Below are positions 1-8,033 of a stretch of 64,000 bases of DNA, piece after piece (position 1 is the stretch's first letter; each line of letters opens with the position of its first letter). The notes under the pieces are model-generated. The model saw only the letters and a list, made by a program, of their open reading frames with translations, did no database searches and was not told where the DNA came from. Source of the DNA: VRUE01 sp035712345. GTDB lineage: Bacteria; Actinomycetota; Thermoleophilia; Solirubrobacterales; 70-9. The DNA lies in assembly GCA_035712345.1 (NCBI GenBank), contig DASTAY010000045.1:62001-126000 (forward strand), given 5' to 3'. Made by a program: the position numbers and the translations under genes.

Positions 1-1
1 C

Positions 2-358
2 GACCCCAGCGTGCCCGTCGGCGAGTACACCCGCGTCGTGCTCGCCCGCCTGCCGGCCGCCGAGCGGCGTCGCATCCTCGCCAACGTCCGCTCCGAAGAA
101 CCCGAGGTCAGCTCGGTCCTCGCCAAGGTCTCCGACGGCGCCGCCGACGCCGGCTTCGTATACGCCACCGACGCCAAGGCCGCGGCCGCCGAGACGCGAA
201 CCATCCGCCTGCCCGAGCGCCTGCAGCCGGAGGTCGCCTACGCGGCGGCGGTCGTGCGCGACAGCCCCCATCCGGCGGCTGCGCGGCGCTACCTCGCCGG
301 CCTGCGCTCCGGCGCAGGCGCCGCCGCGCTGCGACGCAGCGGCTTCCTGCCGCCATGA
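2..358 (+). CDS. modA: ModA, molybdate ABC transporter substrate-binding protein (5' truncated by the window edge)
   Basis: This is the C-terminal 118 residues of a periplasmic-type oxyanion-binding protein that delivers molybdate to ModBC; the N-terminus lies outside the window. The frame is open from base 2 and reads DPSVPVGEYTR near its start and AGFVYATDA in the middle. Both match the second lobe of ModA, where the hinge and oxyanion pocket are completed. The stop overlaps the next start as ATGA, as expected for a modABC operon. Seen: reading frame, overlap and motifs. Inferred: the substrate, from the neighbours modB, modC, mobA and the molybdoenzyme genes. Confidence 0.85.
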   Translation, partial: DPSVPVGEYTRVVLARLPAAERRRILANVRSEEPEVSSVLAKVSDGAADAGFVYATDAKAAAAETRTIRLPERLQPEVAYAAAVVRDSPHPAAARRYLAGLRSGAGAAALRRSGFLPP

Positions 359-1166
359 GGCTGCGCTCGCCCTTCGGCGTCCTCTGTCTCCTCGCGCTGG
401 CGCTCGCGATCGCCTTCCTCGTCCTGCCGATCGTCTCGATCTTCGCTGACGTCAGCCCGGCCCGCCTGGTCGAGGCGCTCGGCGAAGAGGGCGCCCGGGA
501 AGCGCTCTGGCTGAGCCTGCGCACGAGCGCGATCGCGATGGCGATCGTGATCGTCCTCGGCACTCCCGCCGCCTACCTGCTGGGCGGGCGGCGGTTCCGC
601 GGGCGGGCCGTGCTGATCACGGCGATCGAGCTGCCGCTGGTCGTCCCGCCCGCCGTCGCCGGCATCGGGCTGCTTGCCGCCTTCGGCCCGCGTGGCATCC
701 TCGGCGACGCGGTCGAAGGCGCCGGGGTCGAGCTCGTCTTCGAGACGGCCGGCGTGGTCGTCGCCCTGGTCTTCGTCTCGGCGCCGTTCTACCTGCGCCA
801 GGCGATCGCCGCCTTCGGCGCGCTCGACCGGCGCCCGCTGGAAGCGGCGCGGACGCTCGGCGCCGGGCCGTTCCGCGCCTTCGCGACGGTGGCGCTGCCC
901 GGCGCCCGCGAGGGGCTCGCGTCCGGGCTGGCCCTGGCCTGGGGCCGTGCCCTCGGCGAGTTCGGCGCGACGCTGCTCTTCGCCGGCTCCCTGCCGGGCG
1001 CCACCCGGACGCGCCGCTGGCGATCTTCGCCGATTTCAGCGAACCGGAAGGCTTCGTTGCCGCCCTGGCCCTCTCCGCGGTGCTGATCGTGGTCGCCGCG
1101 GCGCTGCTGCTCTCGGTGAAGCTGTTCGGCCGCGCCGAGCCCCTGGAAGCGGGGCGAGCGCGATGA
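355..1166 (+). pseudogene. modB: ModB, molybdate ABC permease, interrupted by a 1-nt frameshift
   Basis: Membrane permease of the molybdate importer. The frame from 355 gives hydrophobic helices, the permease loop (EAARTLGAGPFRAFATVALP, about residues 163-182) and the GATLLFAGSLPG segment, then turns into unrelated Arg-rich sequence and stops at 1086. Moving to another frame at about 1012-1014 restores the usual continuation (PLAIFADFSEPEGFVAALAL, then a last helix) and runs to a TGA at 1164-1166, which overlaps the modC start as ATGA. The span of 812 nt is one short of a multiple of three, so one base is missing, probably in the codon before CCG. The restored product would be about 270 aa. 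It may be a true mutation or a sequencing error. The intact overlaps on both sides argue for recent or artefactual damage. Confidence 0.8.
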
Positions 1167-1816
1167 GCGACGGCCTGGCGCTGGAGGCGGCGTTGCCGCT
1201 GCGCGACTGCACCCTCGAGGTCTCGCTCGAGATCGCGCCCGGCGAGCGGCTCGCGCTGATGGGACGCTCGGGGGCCGGCAAGACCAGCCTCCTGCGCATC
1301 GCCGCCGGCCTCCTCGACCCGCGCTCGGGGCGCGTCTCGCTGGGCGGCGAGACCTGGCTGGACACCGCGGCGGGCATCGACCTCCCGCCGGAGCGGCGGC
1401 GCTGCGGCCTGCTCTTCCAGGAGTACGCGCTCTTCCCCTGCATGAACGCCTGGCGCAACGTCGCCTACTCGTTGCGCCGGCCGCGCGGCGAGCGGCGCCG
1501 ACGGGCGCTGGAGCTGCTCGGGCGCTTCGGCGTCGGCCACGTCGCCGAGGCGGCGCCGGCCGCGCTCTCCGGCGGCGAGCGCCAGCGCGTCGCTCTCGCC
1601 CGCGCCCTCGCCGCCGAGCCGCGGGCGCTGCTGCTCGACGAGCCGCTGGCGGCGCTCGACCCCGCGACGCGGAGCAGCGCGCGCCGCGAGCTCGACGCCC
1701 TGCTCGCGGCGATGGAGATCCCGGTCGCGATCGTCACCCACTCCCCCGAGGACGCGGCGCGGCTCGCCGACCGCACCGCGGTCATCGAGCGCGGGCGAGT
1801 GGCCGCGCCAGGGTAG
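1163..1816 (+). CDS. modC: ModC, molybdate ABC ATPase, short form without the TOBE domain
   Basis: ATP-hydrolysing subunit of the molybdate importer, 217 aa from an ATG that overlaps the modB stop. Visible motifs are Walker A (GRSGAGKTS, about residues 34-42), the Q-loop (LLFQEY), the ABC signature LSGGERQRVALARAL, Walker B (ALLLDEPLAALDP) and the switch histidine in VTHSPEDA. The protein ends just after VIERGRV, where typical ModC of about 350 aa continues into a molybdate-binding TOBE domain. The stop lies where the lower-GC segment with the AAA ATPase begins, so the gene may have lost its 3' end through that insertion. Short ModC-like ATPases also exist naturally. Confidence 0.85.
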   Translation: MSDGLALEAALPLRDCTLEVSLEIAPGERLALMGRSGAGKTSLLRIAAGLLDPRSGRVSLGGETWLDTAAGIDLPPERRRCGLLFQEYALFPCMNAWRNVAYSLRRPRGERRRRALELLGRFGVGHVAEAAPAALSGGERQRVALARALAAEPRALLLDEPLAALDPATRSSARRELDALLAAMEIPVAIVTHSPEDAARLADRTAVIERGRVAAPG

Positions 1817-1927
1817 ACGAGCTTGGGACCCCGTCTCCACCCGAAGCCGCCCTAAGAAGCGAAATCCCGAAGATTGGATCTAAACAAAGGTCTCTTTAGG
1901 TTGCTATAACTTAAAAGGACTCCTGTT

Positions 1928-3178
1928 ATGACCCAATCTTTAGGAAAGAATCCATTTCGCCCCGGCGTCGGTACCAAGCCTCTCCACTTGGCGGGGCGCG
2001 ATCAGCCCATGCGGCGTTTTGGCGCAATGCTTCGGGCCGCTCCCGAGCAGCCGGCGAACATGCGCCTCACGGGGCTCCGAGGTGTGGGGAAGACGGTCCT
2101 CCTTGGTGAGTTTCAGCAAATTGCGGAAGAGAACGGATGGGCGAGCGCAGTCCTTGAGTTTCAGCCCGGCCATAACCGAGAGGACTCGATGGTCAGCGCG
2201 CTTTTTAACATTGCCCAGGAGTCGAAGGCTCGACTCTCGCGTATCGAACGGATTAAGAAAGCGGTGGGGGGAGCTGTAAGGAGCGCCGGAACGCTCGGGG
2301 TCGGTTGGAACGAATTCCAGGTTACTTACGATCCGATAGCCGAGCAGCGACAAGAAGACCTCACTAAAGCTCTTTTTGAGGTGGTCGAGATGGCGGTGGA
2401 GAAGGGCCGAACGGGCTTCGTGCTTCTACTCGACGAGGCCCAGGTCGTTCGCGACGAGACGAAGAGAGCAGGCGAGCACCCCCTTTCGCTTTTGATCTCT
2501 TCAATCGTTGCCCTGCAGCGACGGGAAATCCCGCTCGGCTTGGTTCTCTGTGGCCTTCCCACTCTTACCGGAAACCTGCTTAAAGCTCGCTCGTACACCG
2601 AGCGGATGTTTCGTGGAGAGGAGATCGGCTCGCTTGAGGAAAGGGAGGCAAGAGAAGCTTTTGAGCAGCCCTTGGCAGAGTCTGATTCAGAAGTTTCTGC
2701 CGAGGCGGATTTAGTGAGCAGGGTGATTGATGAGGTTGAGGGCTATCCCTACTTCATCCAGCTTTGGGGCGCAGAGATTTGGGAGACTGCCGAAATCGCG
2801 GGTGTAATCCACCTGACGAACGATCTTTTGGATGCAGCCCGGCCCGACATCTATCGCCGCCTCGACCTTGATTTCTATAACCCTCGCGTCGAAACGCTGA
2901 CGCCAGCGGAGCAGGACGTGCTTTTGGGCACGGCGGGGGCCGAGTACCCGCCCCTAGTGGTGTCGAAGCTCAACGACGCAATTAACAAGGCGCCGGCCAA
3001 CGTAAACGTTCTGCTTGGTCGATTAGTGGAGGCGGGCGTTCTCTACCGCCTCCGCAAAGGCGAGTACGACTATACGGCCCCTCGATTCCGCGACTATCTC
3101 TTGCGACGAACCCAGGCCAGTCGTGTCGAAGCCGCAGGTAAACAGAGCTCACCGAGCATCGAAGAACCTCTTTTCTAA
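1928..3178 (+). CDS. AAA-family ATP-binding protein (orphan, lower GC)
   Basis: A 416-aa P-loop ATPase of the AAA_16/Orc1-Cdc6-like sort. Walker A is GLRGVGKT at residues 49-56 and Walker B is the hydrophobic run ending LLLDEAQ; an ATPase lid and a C-terminal winged-helix-like part follow (VLLGRLVEAGVLYRLRKGEY). The function is unknown. Relatives are widely annotated only as ATP-binding protein. Base composition is visibly less GC-rich than both neighbours, and the gene separates modC from mobA in an otherwise molybdenum/selenium cluster. A TATAAC box lies at 1905-1910 and an AGGA about 8 nt before the ATG, so it probably has its own promoter. It looks like a single-gene insertion. No transposase or integrase is next to it. 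Confidence 0.7.
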   Translation: MTQSLGKNPFRPGVGTKPLHLAGRDQPMRRFGAMLRAAPEQPANMRLTGLRGVGKTVLLGEFQQIAEENGWASAVLEFQPGHNREDSMVSALFNIAQESKARLSRIERIKKAVGGAVRSAGTLGVGWNEFQVTYDPIAEQRQEDLTKALFEVVEMAVEKGRTGFVLLLDEAQVVRDETKRAGEHPLSLLISSIVALQRREIPLGLVLCGLPTLTGNLLKARSYTERMFRGEEIGSLEEREAREAFEQPLAESDSEVSAEADLVSRVIDEVEGYPYFIQLWGAEIWETAEIAGVIHLTNDLLDAARPDIYRRLDLDFYNPRVETLTPAEQDVLLGTAGAEYPPLVVSKLNDAINKAPANVNVLLGRLVEAGVLYRLRKGEYDYTAPRFRDYLLRRTQASRVEAAGKQSSPSIEEPLF

Positions 3179-3798
3179 GGGCTTCCGTTGGCACTAACGA
3201 GCAGCTGCTCGGCGCGGCGCAGGTCCCCATCATCGTTGACGTTCAGCAGCAGGCGCGCGGGGTCGCCGAAGCAGGCCAGATCGCGCTCGCCGACGACGCG
3301 CGCGCCGAGCGCCTCGACCGTGCGGCGCAGCGGCTCGCCGCGCGCGAGCGCCGCCTCCAGCTCGGGCAGCAGCGCCGGCGCATAGCGGCCGGGCAGCGGC
3401 TGCACGCGCCCTTCGTGGGAGAGGACGACGAGCGGCTCGGGCGCCCCGGCGAGCAGCTCGAGCAGCGCCGGCGCGAGGAACGGCATGTCGCAGGGGACGG
3501 CGAGGACCGCACGGCCGGGCGCCGCCCGCAGCGCCGCAACGATCCCGCAGAGCGGATGGCGCGGCGCAGGCGGCTCGACCAGCAGGCGGGCCCCGTCCAG
3601 CTCCGGCAGCTCGCCGCCGGGCTTGGCGACGACCCGGCGCTCGAGCCCGGCCGCGGCAAGGGCCGCCAACGGGTAGGAGACGAGCGGTCGTCCCGCCAGC
3701 CCCACCGTCGCCTTGGCGCCGCCGAGCCGGGCGCCGCGGCCGCCGGCGAGGACGACGCCGAGCGGCGGGACGCGATCGGGCTCCCCCGGCGCACCCAT
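3175..3798 (-). CDS. mobA: MobA, molybdenum cofactor guanylyltransferase
   Basis: Adds GMP to molybdopterin to give MGD (bis-MGD), the cofactor form used by formate dehydrogenases. The 207-aa protein has the nucleotidyltransferase signature GVVLAGGRGARLGGAKA near the N-terminus, the PCDMPFLAPALL segment (metal-binding Asp) and LLNVNDDGDL near the C-terminus, all typical of MobA. The start lies 1 nt beyond the selD stop, so it is co-transcribed downstream of selD. The 3' end overlaps the oppositely oriented AAA ATPase gene by 4 nt. The setting links it to the selenocysteine formate dehydrogenase operon. Confidence 0.9.
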   Translation of the reverse strand: MGAPGEPDRVPPLGVVLAGGRGARLGGAKATVGLAGRPLVSYPLAALAAAGLERRVVAKPGGELPELDGARLLVEPPAPRHPLCGIVAALRAAPGRAVLAVPCDMPFLAPALLELLAGAPEPLVVLSHEGRVQPLPGRYAPALLPELEAALARGEPLRRTVEALGARVVGERDLACFGDPARLLLNVNDDGDLRRAEQLLVSANGSP

Positions 3799-3799
3799 C

Positions 3800-4819
3800 T
3801 CAGAGGACCGCGATCCGCCCCGGCTCCCCCGCGACGAGCGTGCCGATGTGGGCGCCCGCCGCCTCGGCGCCCGCCGGGACCGCCGCCAGCAAGCCGCCGG
3901 AGGTCATCGCGTCGCAGAGCAGCAGGCGGCGCTCGGCCGGGATCGCGGGCGACCACGCGGCGAAGCGCTCGGCTTCGCGGGCGTTGCGGGCGCTGCCGCC
4001 GGAGAGCGCCTCCCCGGAGGCGGCCAGCTCGAGCGCCCCCGGCAGTCCGGGAACGGCCGCCGCGTCGATCTCCGCGGCGACGCCGCTGGCCTCGCAGAGC
4101 TCGTGCAGGTGACCGAGCAGGCCGAAGCCGGTCACGTCGGTTAGCGCATCGGCCCCCGCCCCGCGGGCGGCGATCGCCGCCTCATCGTTGAGCGTCGTCA
4201 TCGCTTCCACGGCCCCCTCGATCCACTCGGCCGCGGCCAAACCGCGCTTGGCCGCGGTGGTGATCAGGCCACCGCCGAGCGGCTTGCTCAGGTAGAGCTC
4301 GTCGCCGGGCCGGGCCCCCGCCGCCGTCAGGATCTCCTCCGGGTGGGCCGTGCCGCTCACCGCCATGCCGTACTTCGGCTCGGGATCGTCGATCGAGTGG
4401 CCGCCGCCGATCGATGCCCCCGCCTCGGCGGCGACCTCGGCGCCGCCGGCGAGGATCTCGCCGAGCACCTCTTCGCCGAGCTGGGAGAGCGAGAAGGCGA
4501 CGAGGTTGAGCGCGAGCACCGGCGTCGCCCCCATCGCGTAGACGTCGGAGAGCGCGTTGGCCGCGGCGATGCGACCGAAGTCGCGCGGGTCGTCGACGAT
4601 CGGCGTGAAGAAGTCGATGGTCTGGACGAGCGCGAGCTCGTCGCTGAGGCGCAGCACGGCGGCGTCGTCGGCCGGGTCGAGCCCGACCACGAGGTCCGGG
4701 TCGCTCGACGCGGGCAATGCCTCGCGCACGCTGCGCAGCTCGGCGGCGCCGATCTTGCAGGCGCAGCCCGCGCCGTGGGAGAGCTCGGTCAGTCGGGGCC
4801 GCTCGCGCGTGCGATCCAC
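3800..4819 (-). CDS. selD: SelD, selenide water dikinase (Cys form)
   Basis: Makes selenophosphate, the Se donor for Sec-tRNA synthesis, from selenide and ATP. The chosen GTG at 4819 gives 339 aa. The catalytic segment SHGAGCACKIG places Cys19 and Lys22 where E. coli SelD has Cys17 and Lys20, so this is a cysteine form and not itself a selenoprotein. Further marks are the DDAAVL metal/ATP region, TIDFFTPIVDDP, and the glycine-rich IGGGHSIDDPEPKYG. No canonical start closer to the conserved region was found. No Shine-Dalgarno is visible, but TACCCA lies 6 nt before the GTG. The gene is divergent from selA across 54 nt. Confidence 0.92.
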   Translation of the reverse strand: MDRTRERPRLTELSHGAGCACKIGAAELRSVREALPASSDPDLVVGLDPADDAAVLRLSDELALVQTIDFFTPIVDDPRDFGRIAAANALSDVYAMGATPVLALNLVAFSLSQLGEEVLGEILAGGAEVAAEAGASIGGGHSIDDPEPKYGMAVSGTAHPEEILTAAGARPGDELYLSKPLGGGLITTAAKRGLAAAEWIEGAVEAMTTLNDEAAIAARGAGADALTDVTGFGLLGHLHELCEASGVAAEIDAAAVPGLPGALELAASGEALSGGSARNAREAERFAAWSPAIPAERRLLLCDAMTSGGLLAAVPAGAEAAGAHIGTLVAGEPGRIAVL

Positions 4820-4873
4820 ACAAGCTGGGTAACCGAAAGCATCGCGGTCGAAACCGGGGAAGCCGAGACGAGC

Positions 4874-6196
4874 ATGGAGGAAGAGCTCCGCCGCCTGCCG
4901 GCGGTCGAGGGCCTCGCCGCGCGCCTTCCCGCCCCACACCATCTCGCCGTCGCCGCCGCGCGGGCGGAGGTCGAGCGGGCGCGCGAGGCGATCCTGGCGG
5001 GCGCCACCGTGCCCGCGGAGGCGGAGCTGGCGGACCGCGCCGCAGCGCTGGCGCGCGAGCTGACCCGGCCCAGCCTCCGCCCCTTGATCAACGCCACCGG
5101 CGTCGTCCTGCACACCAACCTCGGGCGCGCGCCGCTCTCGCCGGCCGCGCTGGAGCAGCTCGTCGCCGTCGCCCGCGGCTACAGCAACCTCGAGTACGAG
5201 CTGGAGAGCGGCGAGCGCGGCAACCGCCACCGGCACGTCGCCGCGCTGCTCGCAGAGCTGACCGGGGCCGAGGCGGCGATCGCGGTCAACAACAACGCCG
5301 CGGCGACGCTGCTGGCCCTGGCGGCGCTGGCCCGCGGCGGCGAGGTGCTGGTCAGCCGCGGCCAGCTGGTCGAGATCGGCGGCTCCTTCCGCGTCCCCGA
5401 CATCCTCGCCCAGTCCGGCGCCCGGCTGGTCGAGGTGGGGACGACCAACCGCACTCGCCTCGCCGACTACGCCGACGCGATCGGCGAGCGCACGAGCGCG
5501 ATCCTGCACGTGCACCAGTCCAACTTCCGCATCGTCGGCTTCGTCGAGCAGCCGAGCACGGCCGAGCTTGCGGCCCTCGCCCGCGAGCGCGGGGTCGCGA
5601 TGATCGACGACCTGGGGTCGGGGGCGCTCGAGCCGGTTCGCGGCGAGCCGACGGTGAGGGCAGCGGTCGCGGCGGGCGGCGACGTCGTCTGCTGCTCGGG
5701 CGACAAGCTGCTGGGCGGGCCGCAGGCCGGCATTCTCGCGGGACGGCGCGAGGCGGTCGAGCGCTGCCGGCGCCATCCCCTGGCGCGGGCGGTGCGGCTC
5801 GACAAGCTGCAGCTCGCGGCGCTCGAGGGGACGCTGCGCGCCTACCGCGAAGGCGGGCGCGACGCCGTCCCGGCGCTGGCGATGATCGACGCTGCGGAGG
5901 AGGATCTGAGCGCCCGCGCGCGCCGGCTCGCCGCGGCGATCGGCGCCGCGGCCGAGGTCGAGCGCGACGCCGGCGCACCGGGCGGCGGCTCGCTTCCCGG
6001 CGAGGAGCTCGCGGGGCCGGTCTGCGTCGTCGACCCCGGCGAGGGCGGGGCCGAACTGATGCTCGCGCGGCTGCGCCGCCGCGAGCCTGCGGTGATCGCG
6101 CGCGTGGCGCGCGGCCAAGTAGTGCTCGACCCGCGGACGATGAGCGACGCCGAGGCCGAGGAGGCGGCGCGGGCCGTGGCGGAGGCTCTTGCCTGA
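4874..6196 (+). CDS. selA: SelA, L-seryl-tRNA(Sec) selenium transferase
   Basis: PLP enzyme that converts Ser-tRNA(Sec) to Sec-tRNA(Sec) with selenophosphate; 440 aa, close to the usual bacterial length. Conserved features are INATGVVLHTNLGRAPLS (residues 72-89), the EYELESGERGNRH stretch, and the PLP lysine in CCSGDKLLGGPQAGI (Lys278). The start ATG at 4874 is followed by a typical N-terminal LRRLPAVEGL. selB begins directly after its stop, so selA, selB and probably tRNA-Sec form one unit. Bacteria using SelA charge Sec in one step from Ser-tRNA, without PSTK/SepSecS. Confidence 0.95.
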   Translation: MEEELRRLPAVEGLAARLPAPHHLAVAAARAEVERAREAILAGATVPAEAELADRAAALARELTRPSLRPLINATGVVLHTNLGRAPLSPAALEQLVAVARGYSNLEYELESGERGNRHRHVAALLAELTGAEAAIAVNNNAAATLLALAALARGGEVLVSRGQLVEIGGSFRVPDILAQSGARLVEVGTTNRTRLADYADAIGERTSAILHVHQSNFRIVGFVEQPSTAELAALARERGVAMIDDLGSGALEPVRGEPTVRAAVAAGGDVVCCSGDKLLGGPQAGILAGRREAVERCRRHPLARAVRLDKLQLAALEGTLRAYREGGRDAVPALAMIDAAEEDLSARARRLAAAIGAAAEVERDAGAPGGGSLPGEELAGPVCVVDPGEGGAELMLARLRRREPAVIARVARGQVVLDPRTMSDAEAEEAARAVAEALA

Positions 6197-7735
6197 ATGG
6201 GCGCGGCGCCGCTCACGGTCGGCACCGCCGGCCACATCGACCACGGCAAGACCGCGCTCGTGCGCGCGCTGACCGGCCACGACACCGACCGGCTGGCGGA
6301 GGAGCGGCGCCGCGGCATATCGATCGAGCTCGGCTTCGCCGCGCTCGAGCTCGGCGAGCGCCGGCTCAGCCTCGTCGACGTGCCCGGGCACGAGCGCCTG
6401 GTGCGCACGATGATCGCCGGCGCCAGCGGCATCGACCTCTTCCTGCTCGTCGTCGCCGCCGACGACGGCCCGATGCCGCAGACGCGCGAGCACCTCGCGG
6501 TGTTGCGGGCGCTGGGGGTCGAGCCCGGCGCGATCGCCCTGAGCAAGGTCGACCTCGTCGACGCGGAGGCCCGGCTGCTCGCCGAAGCGGAGTGCGCCGA
6601 GCTTCTCCCGGGCGCGCCGCTCGTCGCGGTCAGCGCCCGCAGCGGCGAGGGCCTCGACAGCCTGCGCGCCACCCTCGGGGACGTCGCGGCGAAGGCCGAG
6701 CCCGCGCCGGCGCTCGCCGCCGCCGAGCCGCTGCTGCACGTCGACCGCCGCTTCACGGTCACCGGCCGGGGGACGGTGGTCACCGGCACCCTCTGGTCGG
6801 GGACGCTCGCGCGCGGCCAGCGCGTCGTGCTGCTCCCGGGCGAGCGCGACGCCCGAATCCGCTCGATCGAGGTGCACGGCGCCGACCGCGAGCTCGCCGG
6901 CCCGCGTCAGCGGGTCGCGCTCAACCTCGCCGGCCCGCGGCGCGAGGAGGTCGCGCGCGGCGACGTCGTCACCGTCCCCGGCGCCGCCGTCGCGACCACC
7001 TACCGGCTCGATGCCGAGCTGCTCGAGGGCGCCGCCGAGATCGTCGCCGAGCGCCGCGCCCAGGTGCACCTCGGCACCCGCGAGAGCCCGGCCCGCGTCG
7101 TCGACCTCGGCGCCGGCTCTGTGCAGCTGCGGCTCGAGCGCCCCTTGCTCGCGCGCCGCGGCGACCGCGTCGTCGTGCGCCGGATCGCTCCGCCCGACAC
7201 GCTCGGCGGCGGCATCGTGCGCGACCCGGCGCCGCGTCGGCACGGCCCTCTCACCACATCCCCAGATGAAGCATCGCGCCCCGAGGCGCCACAAGACTTA
7301 GCCGTGCGGGCGCGCCGCGGGTGCTCGGGCTCCACCAGGAGCGCGGAGATCGCCCCACCCGGCCCACTCGCGCGGCGCGTCCTCGCAGCTCTCGAAGGGG
7401 ACGGGGCGCGGCCTCGTCCTCCCGGCCCGCTCGCGGAAGCGCTCGGAACGGAGAGGCGCCAGGTCGAGGCGGCCCTGCGCGAGCTGGTCGCGGCGGGCGA
7501 GGCGGTGCGAATCGCCCGCGACATCGCCTATCCAACGCCCGCTTACGCGCGGCTGCGCGAGGCGATCGCCGGGCTCTCGCGGCGCGGCGGCTCGACCAGC
7601 ATCGCCGAGGTTCGCGACGAGCTCGGCATCAGCCGCAAGTACGCCCAGGCGCTGCTCGAGCGGCTCGACGCCGAGCGCGTGCTGCGCCGCGAGGGCGACC
7701 GGCACTACCCGCGGGAGGTGCCGCAACGCGCATGA
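6197..7735 (+). CDS. selB: SelB, selenocysteine-specific elongation factor
   Basis: GTPase that carries Sec-tRNA(Sec) to the ribosome and binds the mRNA SECIS hairpin. The 512-aa protein shows GTPase motifs G1 GHIDHGKT (residues 12-19), G2 RRRGISIELGFA, G3 DVPGHE and G4 SKVD, then EF-Tu-like beta barrels and C-terminal winged helices (ISRKYAQALLERLDAERVL). It is somewhat short for SelB, which is often near 600 aa. The linker after DPAPRRHG is poorly conserved in character, so one of the four usual winged helices may be reduced. The start immediately follows the selA stop. tRNA-Sec lies 7 nt downstream. A SECIS partner is visible in fdhA. Confidence 0.95.
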   Translation: MGAAPLTVGTAGHIDHGKTALVRALTGHDTDRLAEERRRGISIELGFAALELGERRLSLVDVPGHERLVRTMIAGASGIDLFLLVVAADDGPMPQTREHLAVLRALGVEPGAIALSKVDLVDAEARLLAEAECAELLPGAPLVAVSARSGEGLDSLRATLGDVAAKAEPAPALAAAEPLLHVDRRFTVTGRGTVVTGTLWSGTLARGQRVVLLPGERDARIRSIEVHGADRELAGPRQRVALNLAGPRREEVARGDVVTVPGAAVATTYRLDAELLEGAAEIVAERRAQVHLGTRESPARVVDLGAGSVQLRLERPLLARRGDRVVVRRIAPPDTLGGGIVRDPAPRRHGPLTTSPDEASRPEAPQDLAVRARRGCSGSTRSAEIAPPGPLARRVLAALEGDGARPRPPGPLAEALGTERRQVEAALRELVAAGEAVRIARDIAYPTPAYARLREAIAGLSRRGGSTSIAEVRDELGISRKYAQALLERLDAERVLRREGDRHYPREVPQRA

Positions 7736-7742
7736 GCTTCAT

Positions 7743-7838
7743 GGGGCGGCAGGGGTCTGGTGGCCCATCTGGCCTTCAAAGCCAGCAGGGCGGTGCAGCC
7801 CACCGCTTGGAAGGTTCGATTCCTTCGCCGCCTCGCCA
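7743..7838 (+). tRNA. selC: tRNA-Sec (anticodon UCA), CCA encoded
   Basis: An 8-bp acceptor stem (7743-7750 with 7827-7834, one G-U pair), a 5-bp T stem (GAAGG/CCTTC) around TTCGATT, a long variable arm, and the anticodon loop CTTCAAA with UCA at its centre. The long acceptor and UCA anticodon are diagnostic for selenocysteine tRNA. Discriminator G and CCA (7836-7838) are encoded. It lies directly after selB, completing the selA-selB-selC set. It was identified by eye from stems and anticodon. Confidence 0.95.
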
Positions 7839-7851
7839 GCCCTTCCCGCTA

Positions 7852-7889
7852 CACGATTAAACGTTTAAACGTTTAAACGTTTAATCGTG
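7852..7889. repeat. 38-bp perfect palindrome of AAACGTTT units
   Basis: Read from either strand this 38-bp stretch is identical. It contains three overlapping AAACGTTT units with an 8-bp period, framed by CACGATT/AATCGTG. It is strikingly AT-rich for this genome. It starts 13 nt after the CCA of tRNA-Sec and contains the TAA of the hicA remnant on the other strand. It may serve as a bidirectional transcription end, or as a recombination or protein-binding site. No T-tract follows. Confidence 0.9.
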
Positions 7890-8033
7890 CGAACTCCCAC
7901 GTACAGGCCAAATGGGACGGGAAATACTCAGCCGCGACCGGCGGATTATGCCCCAGTAGCTATGGCGACCACCCTCGCGGAGCAATCGTGCTCCGTGCTT
8001 CTTCAAATGTCGCTCAAGATCTCGTCGCTTCAC
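7881..8033 (-). pseudogene. hicA: HicA-like mRNA interferase remnant with replaced 3' end
   Basis: A GTG overlapping the hicB stop opens a 50-aa frame whose first 28 residues are HicA-like (MKRRDLERHLKKHGARLLRE, then GGRHSYW), including the His expected at the active site. The usual C-terminal part (a VPRH-like strand and the final helix) is absent. From about 7950 downward the DNA instead resembles the 3' half of a tRNA, and the frame ends inside the 38-bp palindrome. The gene is therefore probably dead. HicA toxins cleave mRNA and are neutralised by HicB. Confidence 0.65.
7911..7950 (-). repeat. tRNA(CAU)-like 3'-half fragment, copy 1
   Basis: On the minus strand this reads CATAATCCGCCGGTCG, then a degraded T arm and a CCCGTCCCATT end. 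It resembles the anticodon-to-acceptor half of a CAU tRNA and matches the fragment at 8356-8400 in the same orientation. It forms the 3' end of the hicA remnant. No intact CAU tRNA is present in the window. Confidence 0.5.

Noticed and set aside
4740..4760. SelD as a selenoprotein (Sec at the catalytic position)
   Set aside because: Both candidate codons in GCACKI are TGC; there is no in-frame TGA in this motif.
3800..7294. Very long minus-strand open frame (over 1100 codons) covering selA and selB
   Set aside because: Only its last 340 codons (selD) have conserved motifs. The rest is antisense to selA/selB and reflects the lack of stops in GC-rich sequence. Similar long antisense frames opposite fdhA, the GMC gene and the GT-C-like gene were left out for the same reason.
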